From the NCBI GenBank assembly GCA_036847185.1, contig DAIUAM010000012.1:12148-76147 (forward strand): a stretch of 64,000 nt of DNA, read 5' to 3'. The notes beneath the pieces were generated by a model. That model saw nothing but the letters and a program-made list of their open reading frames with translations. It did no database searches and was not told the DNA's origin. Numbering within the stretch: position 1 is the stretch's first letter; each line of letters begins with the position of its first letter. Both the position numbers and the translations under genes were made by a program. The stretch is from UBA4738 sp002413305 (lineage in GTDB: Bacteria; Actinomycetota; UBA4738). This document shows positions 41,931 through 49,550 of this stretch, in pieces.

Positions 41931-43310
41931 TCAGCGAGAGCAACGGACCGAATAGACCGGCGGCAGGTGCTCGGCGACCGTGGCCCACGTTCGCCCGCCG
42001 TCCGCCGAGCCGAACACCTCACCGGACTCCGCGCCGAAGTACAGCCCGAGCGGTTCCCGGCCGTCGTGGCCGAACGCCTGCCGGAGGATCGTCAGGAAGG
42101 CGTCACCCGAAGGCAGCCCGTCCTGCAGCGGCCACCAGGTCCGGCCCCGATCCTTCGTCTCGTACACCCGCATCCGCCCCTCCGGCGTGATCCGGTCCCC
42201 GTCCGACGTCAGCGGGATGACGAAGGCCCGGTCGGGATCGTTCGGGTCCACCACCATCGGGAAGCCGAAGTCCGACGGGAGCCCGTGTTCGGTCCCGATG
42301 TCCTCCCACGACTCCCCCGCGTCGTCCGAGCGGTATACGCCCCCGTGGAACTGCATGTACAGGGTGGTCGGCTCCAGCGGCGCCCGGTGCATGTTGTGCA
42401 CGCAGAGCTGGATCGTGTCCTGCCGTGCCTCGGGGGGCATGTAGCGCGGGACCAGACCCCGGTTCCCGTTGCGCCATGACGCGCCGCCGTCGTCCGACAG
42501 CCACACGCCGGCCGCCGAGGTGCCGATCGCCAGCCGGTCCGGTTCGCCCGGCCACACGCAGATCGAATGCAGCGCGAGCCCGCCTGCGCCCGGCTGCCAT
42601 GACGGCCGCGTGGGGTGGTCGAACAAACCCCGGTTGAGCTGCCATGAACGGCCGCCGTCCTCGCTCTTGAACAGCGCGGCAGGGGCCACGCCGGCCCACA
42701 GGACGTCGGGTTCGACCCCCGGCTGCACGAACCAGATCCGCTCGAGCGTCCAGTCGGCGTCCTCCGGGAAGACCGGCCCCTCGGCCACCTCCCATTCCCC
42801 CAAAGGATCGCTCGTCCGGTACAGCCGCGGGCCGTGCTGCCCGTGGGTCACCGACGCCAGGTACGTGCCCGACCGGGGGTCCCGAACGGCGAATTCGCAG
42901 ACCTGCCCAACGAACTGCCGGGTCACGACCTCCATGGGACGGCCCCGGGGCCCGCGGAGCAGGATCAGCCCCTTCCGCGTCCCGACCAGCAGCTCGGCCA
43001 CCTCGGCGGGATCGAGGGCGAAGGTGGCCGGCTCGACGGCCGTCTGCAGCGCGCCGCCGGAGATCGCCGGCAGCACGTGCACGGTGTCGCCCGGGCCGAC
43101 GGTGCGGGCGAGTTCGGCCTGCTCCCCGTTGACGAACAGCAAGACGTGCTGACGGACGCAGCCGTGCTCGTCGAGCACCCAGCCGGTCAGACGGGGGTGG
43201 CCGCGTTCGAGCTGCTCGATCACCTCGCCGACGGTGGAGCCCTCGATCTGGAGCTCCTTCTGTCCTCCGGCCAGCTCCCGGAGGGGCGAACGCAGCGTCA
43301 CCACGGCCAT
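41931..43310 (-). CDS. MoaD/ThiS-like domain fused to a BNR/sialidase-type beta-propeller
   Basis: A 459-aa fusion. Residues 1-86 are a beta-grasp ubiquitin-like domain (TLRSPLRELAGGQKELQIEG, GPGDTVHVLPAISGG) ending in Gly85-Gly86, the usual C-terminus of MoaD/ThiS, but with a chain that continues. Residues about 100-459 are an exo-sialidase/VPS10-like propeller with repeated SxDxGxxW boxes (SEDGGRSWQ, SDDGGASWR, SDDAGESWE, SADGGRTWA). MoaD-like genes lie beside such propeller genes in some actinobacteria; here they are one frame. Cleavage after GG would be needed for sulphur transfer. An upstream ATG at 43367 would add 19 residues. Confidence 0.72.
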   Translation of the reverse strand: MAVVTLRSPLRELAGGQKELQIEGSTVGEVIEQLERGHPRLTGWVLDEHGCVRQHVLLFVNGEQAELARTVGPGDTVHVLPAISGGALQTAVEPATFALDPAEVAELLVGTRKGLILLRGPRGRPMEVVTRQFVGQVCEFAVRDPRSGTYLASVTHGQHGPRLYRTSDPLGEWEVAEGPVFPEDADWTLERIWFVQPGVEPDVLWAGVAPAALFKSEDGGRSWQLNRGLFDHPTRPSWQPGAGGLALHSICVWPGEPDRLAIGTSAAGVWLSDDGGASWRNGNRGLVPRYMPPEARQDTIQLCVHNMHRAPLEPTTLYMQFHGGVYRSDDAGESWEDIGTEHGLPSDFGFPMVVDPNDPDRAFVIPLTSDGDRITPEGRMRVYETKDRGRTWWPLQDGLPSGDAFLTILRQAFGHDGREPLGLYFGAESGEVFGSADGGRTWATVAEHLPPVYSVRCSR

Positions 43311-43383
43311 GGTTCGACGGAGTGTACCGCAGGGCGCGGGGGGCACGATCGGCTCCGACCGCACCATGCCCTCGATGCCGCAT

Positions 43384-43389
43384 TAGGCT
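43384..43389 (+). promoter_or_regulatory. -10 element before the leader ORF of the MBL gene
   Basis: TAGGCT is followed by 6 bases and ATG 43396, the start of an 11-codon ORF that overlaps the start of the metallo-hydrolase. Confidence 0.35.
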
Positions 43390-43395
43390 GGGGCG

Positions 43396-43431
43396 ATGAC
43401 TAGAGCCCCGAACCCCAAGGTCATGGCGTGA
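43396..43431 (+). CDS. Possible leader peptide (11 aa) coupled to the MBL-fold hydrolase
   Basis: ATG at 43396 opens an 11-residue ORF (MTRAPNPKVMA) whose TGA overlaps the GTG start of the next gene as GTGA. It directly follows a TAnnnT box at leaderless spacing. No ribosome binding site precedes GTG 43428, so translation of the leader could deliver ribosomes to the main gene. It may also be chance. Confidence 0.35.
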   Translation: MTRAPNPKVMA

Positions 43432-44159
43432 AGGTCGCACCGGACATCTACCGGCTGACGCAGGGCGTGTCGAACTTCTACCTCGTCGAGGACGGCGGCA
43501 AGCTCACCCTGGTGGACGCGGGGGCACCCGGCGACTGGAACCAGCTGGTCGGGGAGGTGGCCGTGCTGGGGCGCGACCTCGTGGACCTCGAAGCGGTCCT
43601 CCTCACTCACGCCCACAGCGATCACGTCGGGTTCGCCGAACGCGCCCGGACCGCGGCCGGCTCCTCCGTGTGGGTGCATGAGGCGGACGCGAAGGTGGCG
43701 AAGACGGGGAAGGTTGGCAAGACCGACGGCAAGGTCACCCCCTACCTGTTCAAAGCGGAGTTGTACCGGACGGTGTTCATCCTGCTCCGCCGGGGCGGGA
43801 TCAAGATCGTGCCTGTGCGGGAGGTGTCGACGTTCGCCGACGGCGAGACGCTCGGCCTGCCCGGCCGGCCGAGGGTGGTGCACCTCCCCGGCCATACGCC
43901 GGGGATGTCCGCGCTGTTCCTGGAGGACCGGGGGGTGGTGCTGACGGGCGACGCGCTGGTCACCCGCAACCCGCTGACCGGCCGGCGGGGACCGCAGATC
44001 GCACCGTCGGGGTTCAACACGGATACGAACCAGGCCATGCGCTCCCTGGATACGCTGGGAGGAGTGACCGCCGACCTCGTGCTCCCCGGCCACGGCGAGC
44101 CTTGGACCGAAGGGGTGGCCGAAGCGGTTCGCTTGGCGAAGCTGGCCGGTCGGTCGTAG
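43428..44159 (+). CDS. Metallo-beta-lactamase fold hydrolase
   Basis: A 243-aa MBL-fold protein with the di-metal motif LLTHAHSDHVGFA (HxHxDH), the third His in VHLPGHTPGMSA, the bridging Asp in VLTGDALVTRN and the last His in LPGHGEP. An insertion of about 30 residues follows motif 2 (KVAKTGKVGKTDGKVTPYLF). The general class is glyoxalase II-like/hydrolase with unknown substrate. GTG start; a short leader ORF overlaps it. Confidence 0.85.
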   Translation: MKVAPDIYRLTQGVSNFYLVEDGGKLTLVDAGAPGDWNQLVGEVAVLGRDLVDLEAVLLTHAHSDHVGFAERARTAAGSSVWVHEADAKVAKTGKVGKTDGKVTPYLFKAELYRTVFILLRRGGIKIVPVREVSTFADGETLGLPGRPRVVHLPGHTPGMSALFLEDRGVVLTGDALVTRNPLTGRRGPQIAPSGFNTDTNQAMRSLDTLGGVTADLVLPGHGEPWTEGVAEAVRLAKLAGRS

Positions 44160-44183
44160 CCGTTCGCTGCGCGGCACCGGCGC

Positions 44184-45182
44184 TCACGCCCGGTGCTCGA
44201 AACCCTCCACCCCACGCGCGGCCAGCTCGGCTTCGACGTCACCGTGCAGGAACCGTTCAGCGGCGTCGGACGCCCGGAGCGTCGCATCAAGATGGGCGAG
44301 CGTCAGCGCCCGGACGAACGCACGCGCCTGTTCTCCCGTGGACAGCTCCGCCATCGGTCGCATCGCGGCCGGGATCCAGGCGGCGTCCCCGGGGAAGGTC
44401 ATCCCTCGGATCGCTTCGTGCTCGGCTTCCACGTCGTCCAGGAAATGCTGGTGATCGGCCCGCCGGAGCACGAACATCCGTTTCGGTGATGGCGTGCGCT
44501 CGAACAGCTCGACCACGCCGGAGAGTGGGATCGGCACATCGTCCTGAGCCGCCAGGTACAGCGTCGGGACGTCGTGGCTCCGGGCGAACGTGAGCTCGAG
44601 CGGAAGGATCCCGGGCCGCGGGTGCCGGCTCCCTCCCGGGCCCATCGCCACCACGGATCGCACTCTGGGATCGACCTCCGGGATAGCCAGCACCGTCCAC
44701 CCGCCGAAGCTGTGCCCGACGAGGCCGATCCGCCCCTGGTCGATCCCGAAGTCCGTGGCGCCGGCGAGCAGATGGTCGAGAAGGAACCGCACGTCCGGCA
44801 CCCGGCTGGCGATCACGGCATCGACGCGCGCGCCTCGCCCGGCCTCCGTTTCGTCCTCCCGGCGGGCCAGTTCGGGGGCGATGAGCTCCGAGTGGTCCAT
44901 CGCGGCGACGACGTAGCCGTGACTCGCCAGGTGCCTGCAGACGAAGGTCGAGGACCTTCGATGTCCTCCGCTGGAGTGGGAGAAGACGATCAGGGGGTAC
45001 GCACCCGAACGTTGGGCGGCGTCTCGCTGTTCGTCCCCGGTGGGCCCCGCCTCCCGCGGTTGTGCCGGATACCAGACCTCGCCGGGGAACGTCCGACCTC
45101 GCGCGGCGTCGCGCGCCTCGATGGTCCGCACCCCGACCGGATACGGGCCCCGGGCGAACGGATCGTAGCCGGCTGGGGTCAC
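44184..45182 (-). CDS. Alpha/beta hydrolase (PAF-acetylhydrolase/dienelactone hydrolase-like)
   Basis: A 332-aa hydrolase. The nucleophile elbow is RIGLVGHSFGGWTVL, the oxyanion region IVFSHSSGGHRRSS, with a later Asp in AAQDDVPIPLSG and His in RRADHQHFLDDVE completing a triad. The N-terminus (GYDPFARGPYPVGVRTIEAR) is that of PAF-acetylhydrolase-like esterases. Start GTG 45182 is preceded by GGTGAG; TTG 45185 is an alternative. The frame is open far to the right, but that DNA belongs to the inserted element. This is the last host gene before the element, which begins about 100 bp upstream of its start. Confidence 0.8.
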   Translation of the reverse strand: MTPAGYDPFARGPYPVGVRTIEARDAARGRTFPGEVWYPAQPREAGPTGDEQRDAAQRSGAYPLIVFSHSSGGHRRSSTFVCRHLASHGYVVAAMDHSELIAPELARREDETEAGRGARVDAVIASRVPDVRFLLDHLLAGATDFGIDQGRIGLVGHSFGGWTVLAIPEVDPRVRSVVAMGPGGSRHPRPGILPLELTFARSHDVPTLYLAAQDDVPIPLSGVVELFERTPSPKRMFVLRRADHQHFLDDVEAEHEAIRGMTFPGDAAWIPAAMRPMAELSTGEQARAFVRALTLAHLDATLRASDAAERFLHGDVEAELAARGVEGFEHRA

Positions 45183-45695
45183 CAACTCACCGTAGCAGCG
45201 GAACACGGAGGGCCTTCGGGTTACTCGGCGTAGTGGTCTTCGACTTCTCCCAGTTGTCGGGATAGGAGAGGGGCCCCCTCCGCAGGCCCGGCAACGTGGA
45301 CAGACCGGGAGGGCCTCAGACCGGCAGACCGGGCGCGCCTCGGGCGCGCACCGGGACAGGGTCGGGGGGGGGGGGGATGAAGAAGGGACCGGCCTCCTAG
45401 GCCCGGGGACGTGGACAGACAGGCCGGCGCCGCGGGAGCGGCGACCGGGGCCGGACAGAGAAGCAGTCCGAGTCCCTCCGGCACACCAGCGGGAGCCTCG
45501 GGATCGGAACGAGAGGGCCTGGCCTCCCTGGGCCCGACAAGGTGGGCTAGGCGGGAGCAGTGGCTGGAGCACCGACTGCGGGGTGGACGGAAACAAGGCA
45601 GCGACGGGAGCCTGGCAGCAAACGAGGCGCCAGAGGACAGGACAGGGGGCCGCCGGTCCCTCTACGCTGCGAGGGTGGGTGAAGAACGAAGGGAC
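45183..45695. other. Junction and left subterminal region with degenerate repeats
   Basis: About 510 bp without a convincing gene. From left: the upstream region of the alpha/beta hydrolase, the left inverted repeat, a G13 run, and three degenerate copies of a unit resembling CCTCC-nnn-GGCCCGG-nn-ACGTGGACAGAC, at about 45275-45305, 45391-45420 and 45521-45550. The first copy spans the outer edge of the mapped inverted repeat, so the element probably begins at or before about 45268. These repeats may be casposase binding sites or replication signals (inference). Confidence 0.6.
45302..45355 (+). repeat. Left terminal inverted repeat of the casposon
   Basis: 54 bp identical to the reverse complement of 63947-64000. 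The repeat is internally repetitive, with GACCGG occurring several times and a GGCGCGCC core (45332-45339). It is followed inward by a run of 13 G (45364-45376), while the right copy has 8 C at the same place. The match reaches the window edge on the right side, so the full repeat is probably longer. Confidence 0.9.
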
Positions 45696-46430
45696 GTGAG
45701 CATTGGCGTTGGGCCCCTGGAGGCCTCCGCTACGATTGGGCCGCTTCGTGTAGTCATGCGCGGGTACTTCAGCACCTACTTCCTCTGGAGCGCGCAGCAC
45801 CTGAGCGGTCTTGCCGGCAAGATAGAGGCGAAGCATCAGGGAGGTTCGCGCTTCGACATCGCGCACCGCGCGTATGTCCTGTCCGCCATCCAGTCCGCCG
45901 CTACATTCCTGGAGGCCATGATCAATGAGCTGTACCAGGACGCCGTGGACGGCCACGGCGTAGACGGCGACGGATACATTGCGCCGCTATCTGGCGATGC
46001 GCGTCGCATGATGGCCGAGCTTTGGCGAGGGACCGATGAGGGATCGAAACTCCGACCGCTGGATAAGTACCAGATGGCGCTCGTCTTCGCCGGGAACAAT
46101 CCCCTTCCCCGCGGCGCCCAGCCCTTTCAAGCAGCGAGCCTCTTGGTAAGCGTTCGGAATGCATTGGCGCACTATCAGCCGGAGGACCTGTCTGCGGACT
46201 CCCCGAATCAGATGGAGAAGAAGTTGCGCGGCAAGTTCGCGGACAATGTCCTAATGGCGGGATCTGGCAATCCATGGTGGCCCGATCTTGCCTTGGGCCA
46301 CGGCTGCAGCGAGTGGGCGTACCAATCGGCCAAGGGGTTCGCGGATCGTGTAGTCGATCAACTCGGCATCAGACCCAACTACCGTCGCCATGAACAGGCT
46401 GGATGGTTCGCCTCGACAGAGGACGCCTGA
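45696..46430 (+). CDS. HEPN-like domain protein
   Basis: A 244-aa protein of unrecognised family. A helical segment (FDIAHRAYVLSAIQSAATFLEAMINELYQ has been split here: SAIQSAATFLEAMINELYQ) is followed by SLLVSVRNALAHYQPE, which contains R154-x4-H159, the R-X4-6-H signature of HEPN nucleases. A HEPN RNase toxin or abortive-infection protein is suggested, without a matching antitoxin or NTase gene next to it. GTG 45696 follows GAAGGGAC; GTG 45675 and ATG 45756 are alternatives. It is convergent with hsdR and lies immediately inside the left end of the casposon. Base composition looks less GC-rich than host genes. Confidence 0.6.
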   Translation: MSIGVGPLEASATIGPLRVVMRGYFSTYFLWSAQHLSGLAGKIEAKHQGGSRFDIAHRAYVLSAIQSAATFLEAMINELYQDAVDGHGVDGDGYIAPLSGDARRMMAELWRGTDEGSKLRPLDKYQMALVFAGNNPLPRGAQPFQAASLLVSVRNALAHYQPEDLSADSPNQMEKKLRGKFADNVLMAGSGNPWWPDLALGHGCSEWAYQSAKGFADRVVDQLGIRPNYRRHEQAGWFASTEDA

Positions 46431-46499
46431 GATGGCTTGGCGGGCGATTGGCCTTCGGCTCCGCGCAACGAAGTCGTTAATCCAACACGTCCCGCACAA

Positions 46500-49400
46500 T
46501 TAGAAGGGGAGTGACGCCTGAACTACCTCGGGCCAGTAGCGGTACAGATGCCGCGCCTGATCCAGAATCAAGTCCGCGAGCCCCGTCCGACTCGGCCCGG
46601 CCCCCCCGGCCGGAGGGGTGTATCCGTAGCGACGGAGCAGGTGTTTGATCTTGGTCCGGATGGCGGCCTCGGTCGACTCGTGATCCGCCCAGTCGACGGA
46701 GAGGTCTTCCTTGACCCCACGAACGAGCGCCCGGGCGATCTCGGCGAGCTTCGGATCGGCAACCCAGCTCTCCGACCCGCCGGCGAGCGAGTCGTAGAAG
46801 GCTACCTCCTCAGGGGCTAGCCCAAGCGCCTCGTGTCGCCGCCTGGCCTCGCGCATATCCCGGGCCAGCTGGACCAGGCGCTCGATCACCTGGACGCTAG
46901 TGAGCTGCCGGGCCTCGTAGCTCACCAGGGCTTCCCGGAGGCGATCCGAGAAGAGCTTGGCCTGCATGTGGTTGGACCGCTCCCGGACGTGGATCTCATC
47001 GGAGAGGATCTTCTTGAGCAGCTCGACGCCCACGGCCGGCTCGCCAGAGAGCCCGGTGGTGACCTTGTCCAGGAACTCGTCGGACAGCACCGATATCTCC
47101 GGTCGGGCCTCGCTCCCCAACTGGAAGATGTCGATCACCTCGCCGGCCGTGAGCCCCTCGGACACGAACTGCTTGACCGCCTGCTCGGTCTCCCTCGAGA
47201 CCTGTCCCACAGGAGGAGCGATCTTCAGGATCGCTCCGGCCACCTTCCGGAAGAACTCCTCGTCACCTGCCACCGCTATCCCGGCCGGGTCGGCTCGGAG
47301 GAGCCGGTACAGGCGAGCGAACAGTCCATACTCCCCGAGGAAGCGCTTCTTGATCTCCTCGTCGGCGATGATCTTCGCCACTGCTTGGGCGAACTGGGTA
47401 GCCCTCTGGGTCGGTGAGAGCACGTGACGGGCCCGGAAGTCGATTCCGTGGAAGAACTCCGCCACGATCTCGTGCTTCTCGCGGAGTCGAGCGATGGCGA
47501 TCCCGATCGGAATGGCAACGTCCTCGACGTCGGCCGCGCTGTACAAAGCGAGGGATGCCTTCAAGTCGTCGCCGATCCCGATGTAGTCGACGACCAGCCC
47601 GCCGGGCTTGTCGTGGAAGACCCGGTTCACACGGCCGATAGCCTGCAGGAGCCCGTGGTCCCGCATCGGCTTGTCCACGTACAGGGTGTACAGGGAAGGG
47701 ACGTCGAACCCGGTGAGCCACATGTCGCGGACGACCACCACCTTGAGCGGATGGTCGGGATCCTTGAAGTCGGCCTCGACCTGCTTGCGTTCCTGAAGTG
47801 AGCGCCGCCACTTCGAGATGGCGGGGTCAGCGGTGGCAGTGGCGCTGATCACACAGGTGACCGTGTCGTTCCCCAGACGAGCCCGCAAGAGCTCGGTGAG
47901 GTCGGCGGCGATCCGTTGGCTCATCGCCACGATCATTGCCTTCCCGCCTTCTCCGGCGGCACCCGCCCGCCAATGCTCGGCGACATCGTCGGCCACTCGT
48001 TCCAGCCGCTCCAGGGTGCCGACCACACGCTCGAGCCGGGTCCACGCGCTGACCAACCGGGCCGCGGCCTCGTCCTCCTCTCCGGTCAGCTTCTCCTCGA
48101 CTTCGTGCAGAAGCCCCTCGTCCCCGATGTCGAGAGAGATGCGCCGGGACTCGTAGTAGATGGGGACCGTAGCCCCGTCCTCGACCGCCCGCTCCATCCG
48201 ATACACCGAGATGTAGTCGCCGAACACGACCTGAGTGGACCGGTCCGCCTGCTCGATCGGTGTGCCGGTGAACCCGATCCGGGTGGCGCGCGGCAACGCG
48301 ATAGTGACGTTCTGAGCGAGTCTTGCGTACTGGGTCCGATGGGCTTCGTCGGCCATCACGATCACGTTACGGCGGGTGGAGAGCACCGGCATGGCTTCCT
48401 CCGGCTCGGTGGCGAACTTCTGGATCGTGGTGAATACGATCCCCCCGGCGGGTCGGTCCAGCTTCTCTCGCAGGTCGGCGATCGACTCGGCCTGCTCGAC
48501 GACCGGCTCAAGGGAGCGCTGGCCGACGAACGTCTGGTGGAGCTGGGTGTCGAGGTCGATCCGATCGGTGAGCGCTACGACGGTGGGGTTGGCGAACCGG
48601 GCGTCGTTTCGGAGTCTCCAGACGTAGAACACCATCGTGTTGCTCTTGCCAGAGCCCTGCGTGTGCCACACGACGCCAGCCCGACCGTCCGAGCCCATGG
48701 CCTCCGCGGTCGCCTCGACCGCCCGGCGCACCGCGTCGACCTGGTGATACTTGGCGGCGAGCTTCACGAGCTTCCCGCCAGCCTCCTCGAACAAGACGAA
48801 GTGCCGGATCAGATCGAGGAAGGACGCCGGCGAGAACACACCGGAGATCAAGACTTCGAGCGCCGGGCGCCCTTCCATCTCAGTTGCATCCATGGTCTTC
48901 CATTCGGCGAAGTGCTCCGCTGGGGTGGTGAGCGTGCCGAGCCGTGCCTGGAGGAGGTCGGAAACCGCGACCAGCTCGACGAACCGGTAGAGGTTCGGGA
49001 TGGTCTGCACGTAGTGGGCAATCTGATTCGCGGCGCCGGTCGGGGTCGCTGCAGGGTCCCCAGGATCCTTCACTTCGAGCTGCCCGAGGGGAAGGCCGTT
49101 CACGAACAGCAAGATGTCCGGCCTCCGGTTCTTCCGCCCGATGATGATGCGGAACTGGTCGACGCAAAGGAAGTCGTTCTGCTCTGGCGTGTCCCAGTCG
49201 ATCAGCCTCAGGCGAAGCGTTCGCTCCTCGCCGTCCTCGAGTACCGTGACCGGGACGCCCTCCAGCAGCAGGTCGTGGAAGGCGAGATGGTCACGAACTG
49301 GATCTGGGGATGCGGTTTCCCGGACGCGCTCGATCGCAAGGTCGAGCGCGACCTCGGAGGCCTTCGGATTGAGGTCCGCGAGAGCGGCCTGAAGCCGATC

Positions 49401-49550
49401 GAGGAGCACGACCTGGTCCCAAGTGGCCCGCTCCGGGGCCGCTCCGTTGGGGGCAATCTCCGGCCCGTGCACATGCGCCCACCCCAGCTGACCGAGCCAC
49501 TCCAAGGCCGGCTGCTCCGCGTAGGTGAGCTCGTTGATCGGGACGCTCAC
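46500..49550 (-). CDS. hsdR: Type I restriction endonuclease subunit R
   Basis: A 1016-aa restriction/translocation subunit. The nuclease domain has FRIIIGRKNRRPDILLFVNG followed by LPLGQLEVKDP (PD...ExK catalytic core). The SF2 translocase has VVWHTQGSGKSNTMVFYVWR (Walker A), VIVMADEAHRTQYARLA (DEAH box), TRIGFTGTPIE and the late helicase motifs (VVVRDMWLTGFDVPSLYTLY; QAIGRVNRVF). A C-terminal helical domain binds the methylase complex. It cleaves unmethylated foreign DNA at a distance from its recognition site. Its start overlaps the hsdS stop by 4 bp (ATGA). All key motifs look intact. Confidence 0.95.
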   Translation of the reverse strand: MSVPINELTYAEQPALEWLGQLGWAHVHGPEIAPNGAAPERATWDQVVLLDRLQAALADLNPKASEVALDLAIERVRETASPDPVRDHLAFHDLLLEGVPVTVLEDGEERTLRLRLIDWDTPEQNDFLCVDQFRIIIGRKNRRPDILLFVNGLPLGQLEVKDPGDPAATPTGAANQIAHYVQTIPNLYRFVELVAVSDLLQARLGTLTTPAEHFAEWKTMDATEMEGRPALEVLISGVFSPASFLDLIRHFVLFEEAGGKLVKLAAKYHQVDAVRRAVEATAEAMGSDGRAGVVWHTQGSGKSNTMVFYVWRLRNDARFANPTVVALTDRIDLDTQLHQTFVGQRSLEPVVEQAESIADLREKLDRPAGGIVFTTIQKFATEPEEAMPVLSTRRNVIVMADEAHRTQYARLAQNVTIALPRATRIGFTGTPIEQADRSTQVVFGDYISVYRMERAVEDGATVPIYYESRRISLDIGDEGLLHEVEEKLTGEEDEAAARLVSAWTRLERVVGTLERLERVADDVAEHWRAGAAGEGGKAMIVAMSQRIAADLTELLRARLGNDTVTCVISATATADPAISKWRRSLQERKQVEADFKDPDHPLKVVVVRDMWLTGFDVPSLYTLYVDKPMRDHGLLQAIGRVNRVFHDKPGGLVVDYIGIGDDLKASLALYSAADVEDVAIPIGIAIARLREKHEIVAEFFHGIDFRARHVLSPTQRATQFAQAVAKIIADEEIKKRFLGEYGLFARLYRLLRADPAGIAVAGDEEFFRKVAGAILKIAPPVGQVSRETEQAVKQFVSEGLTAGEVIDIFQLGSEARPEISVLSDEFLDKVTTGLSGEPAVGVELLKKILSDEIHVRERSNHMQAKLFSDRLREALVSYEARQLTSVQVIERLVQLARDMREARRRHEALGLAPEEVAFYDSLAGGSESWVADPKLAEIARALVRGVKEDLSVDWADHESTEAAIRTKIKHLLRRYGYTPPAGGAGPSRTGLADLILDQARHLYRYWPEVVQASLPF

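Noticed and set aside
45185..45300. A tRNA 3' end as the integration target at the left junction
   Set aside because: No cloverleaf or CCA-adjacent T-arm could be recognised in this stretch.
44184..45956. 590-aa alpha/beta hydrolase reaching into the casposon
   Set aside because: The extra N-terminus is translated from the inverted repeat and subterminal repeats; the family start is at 45182.
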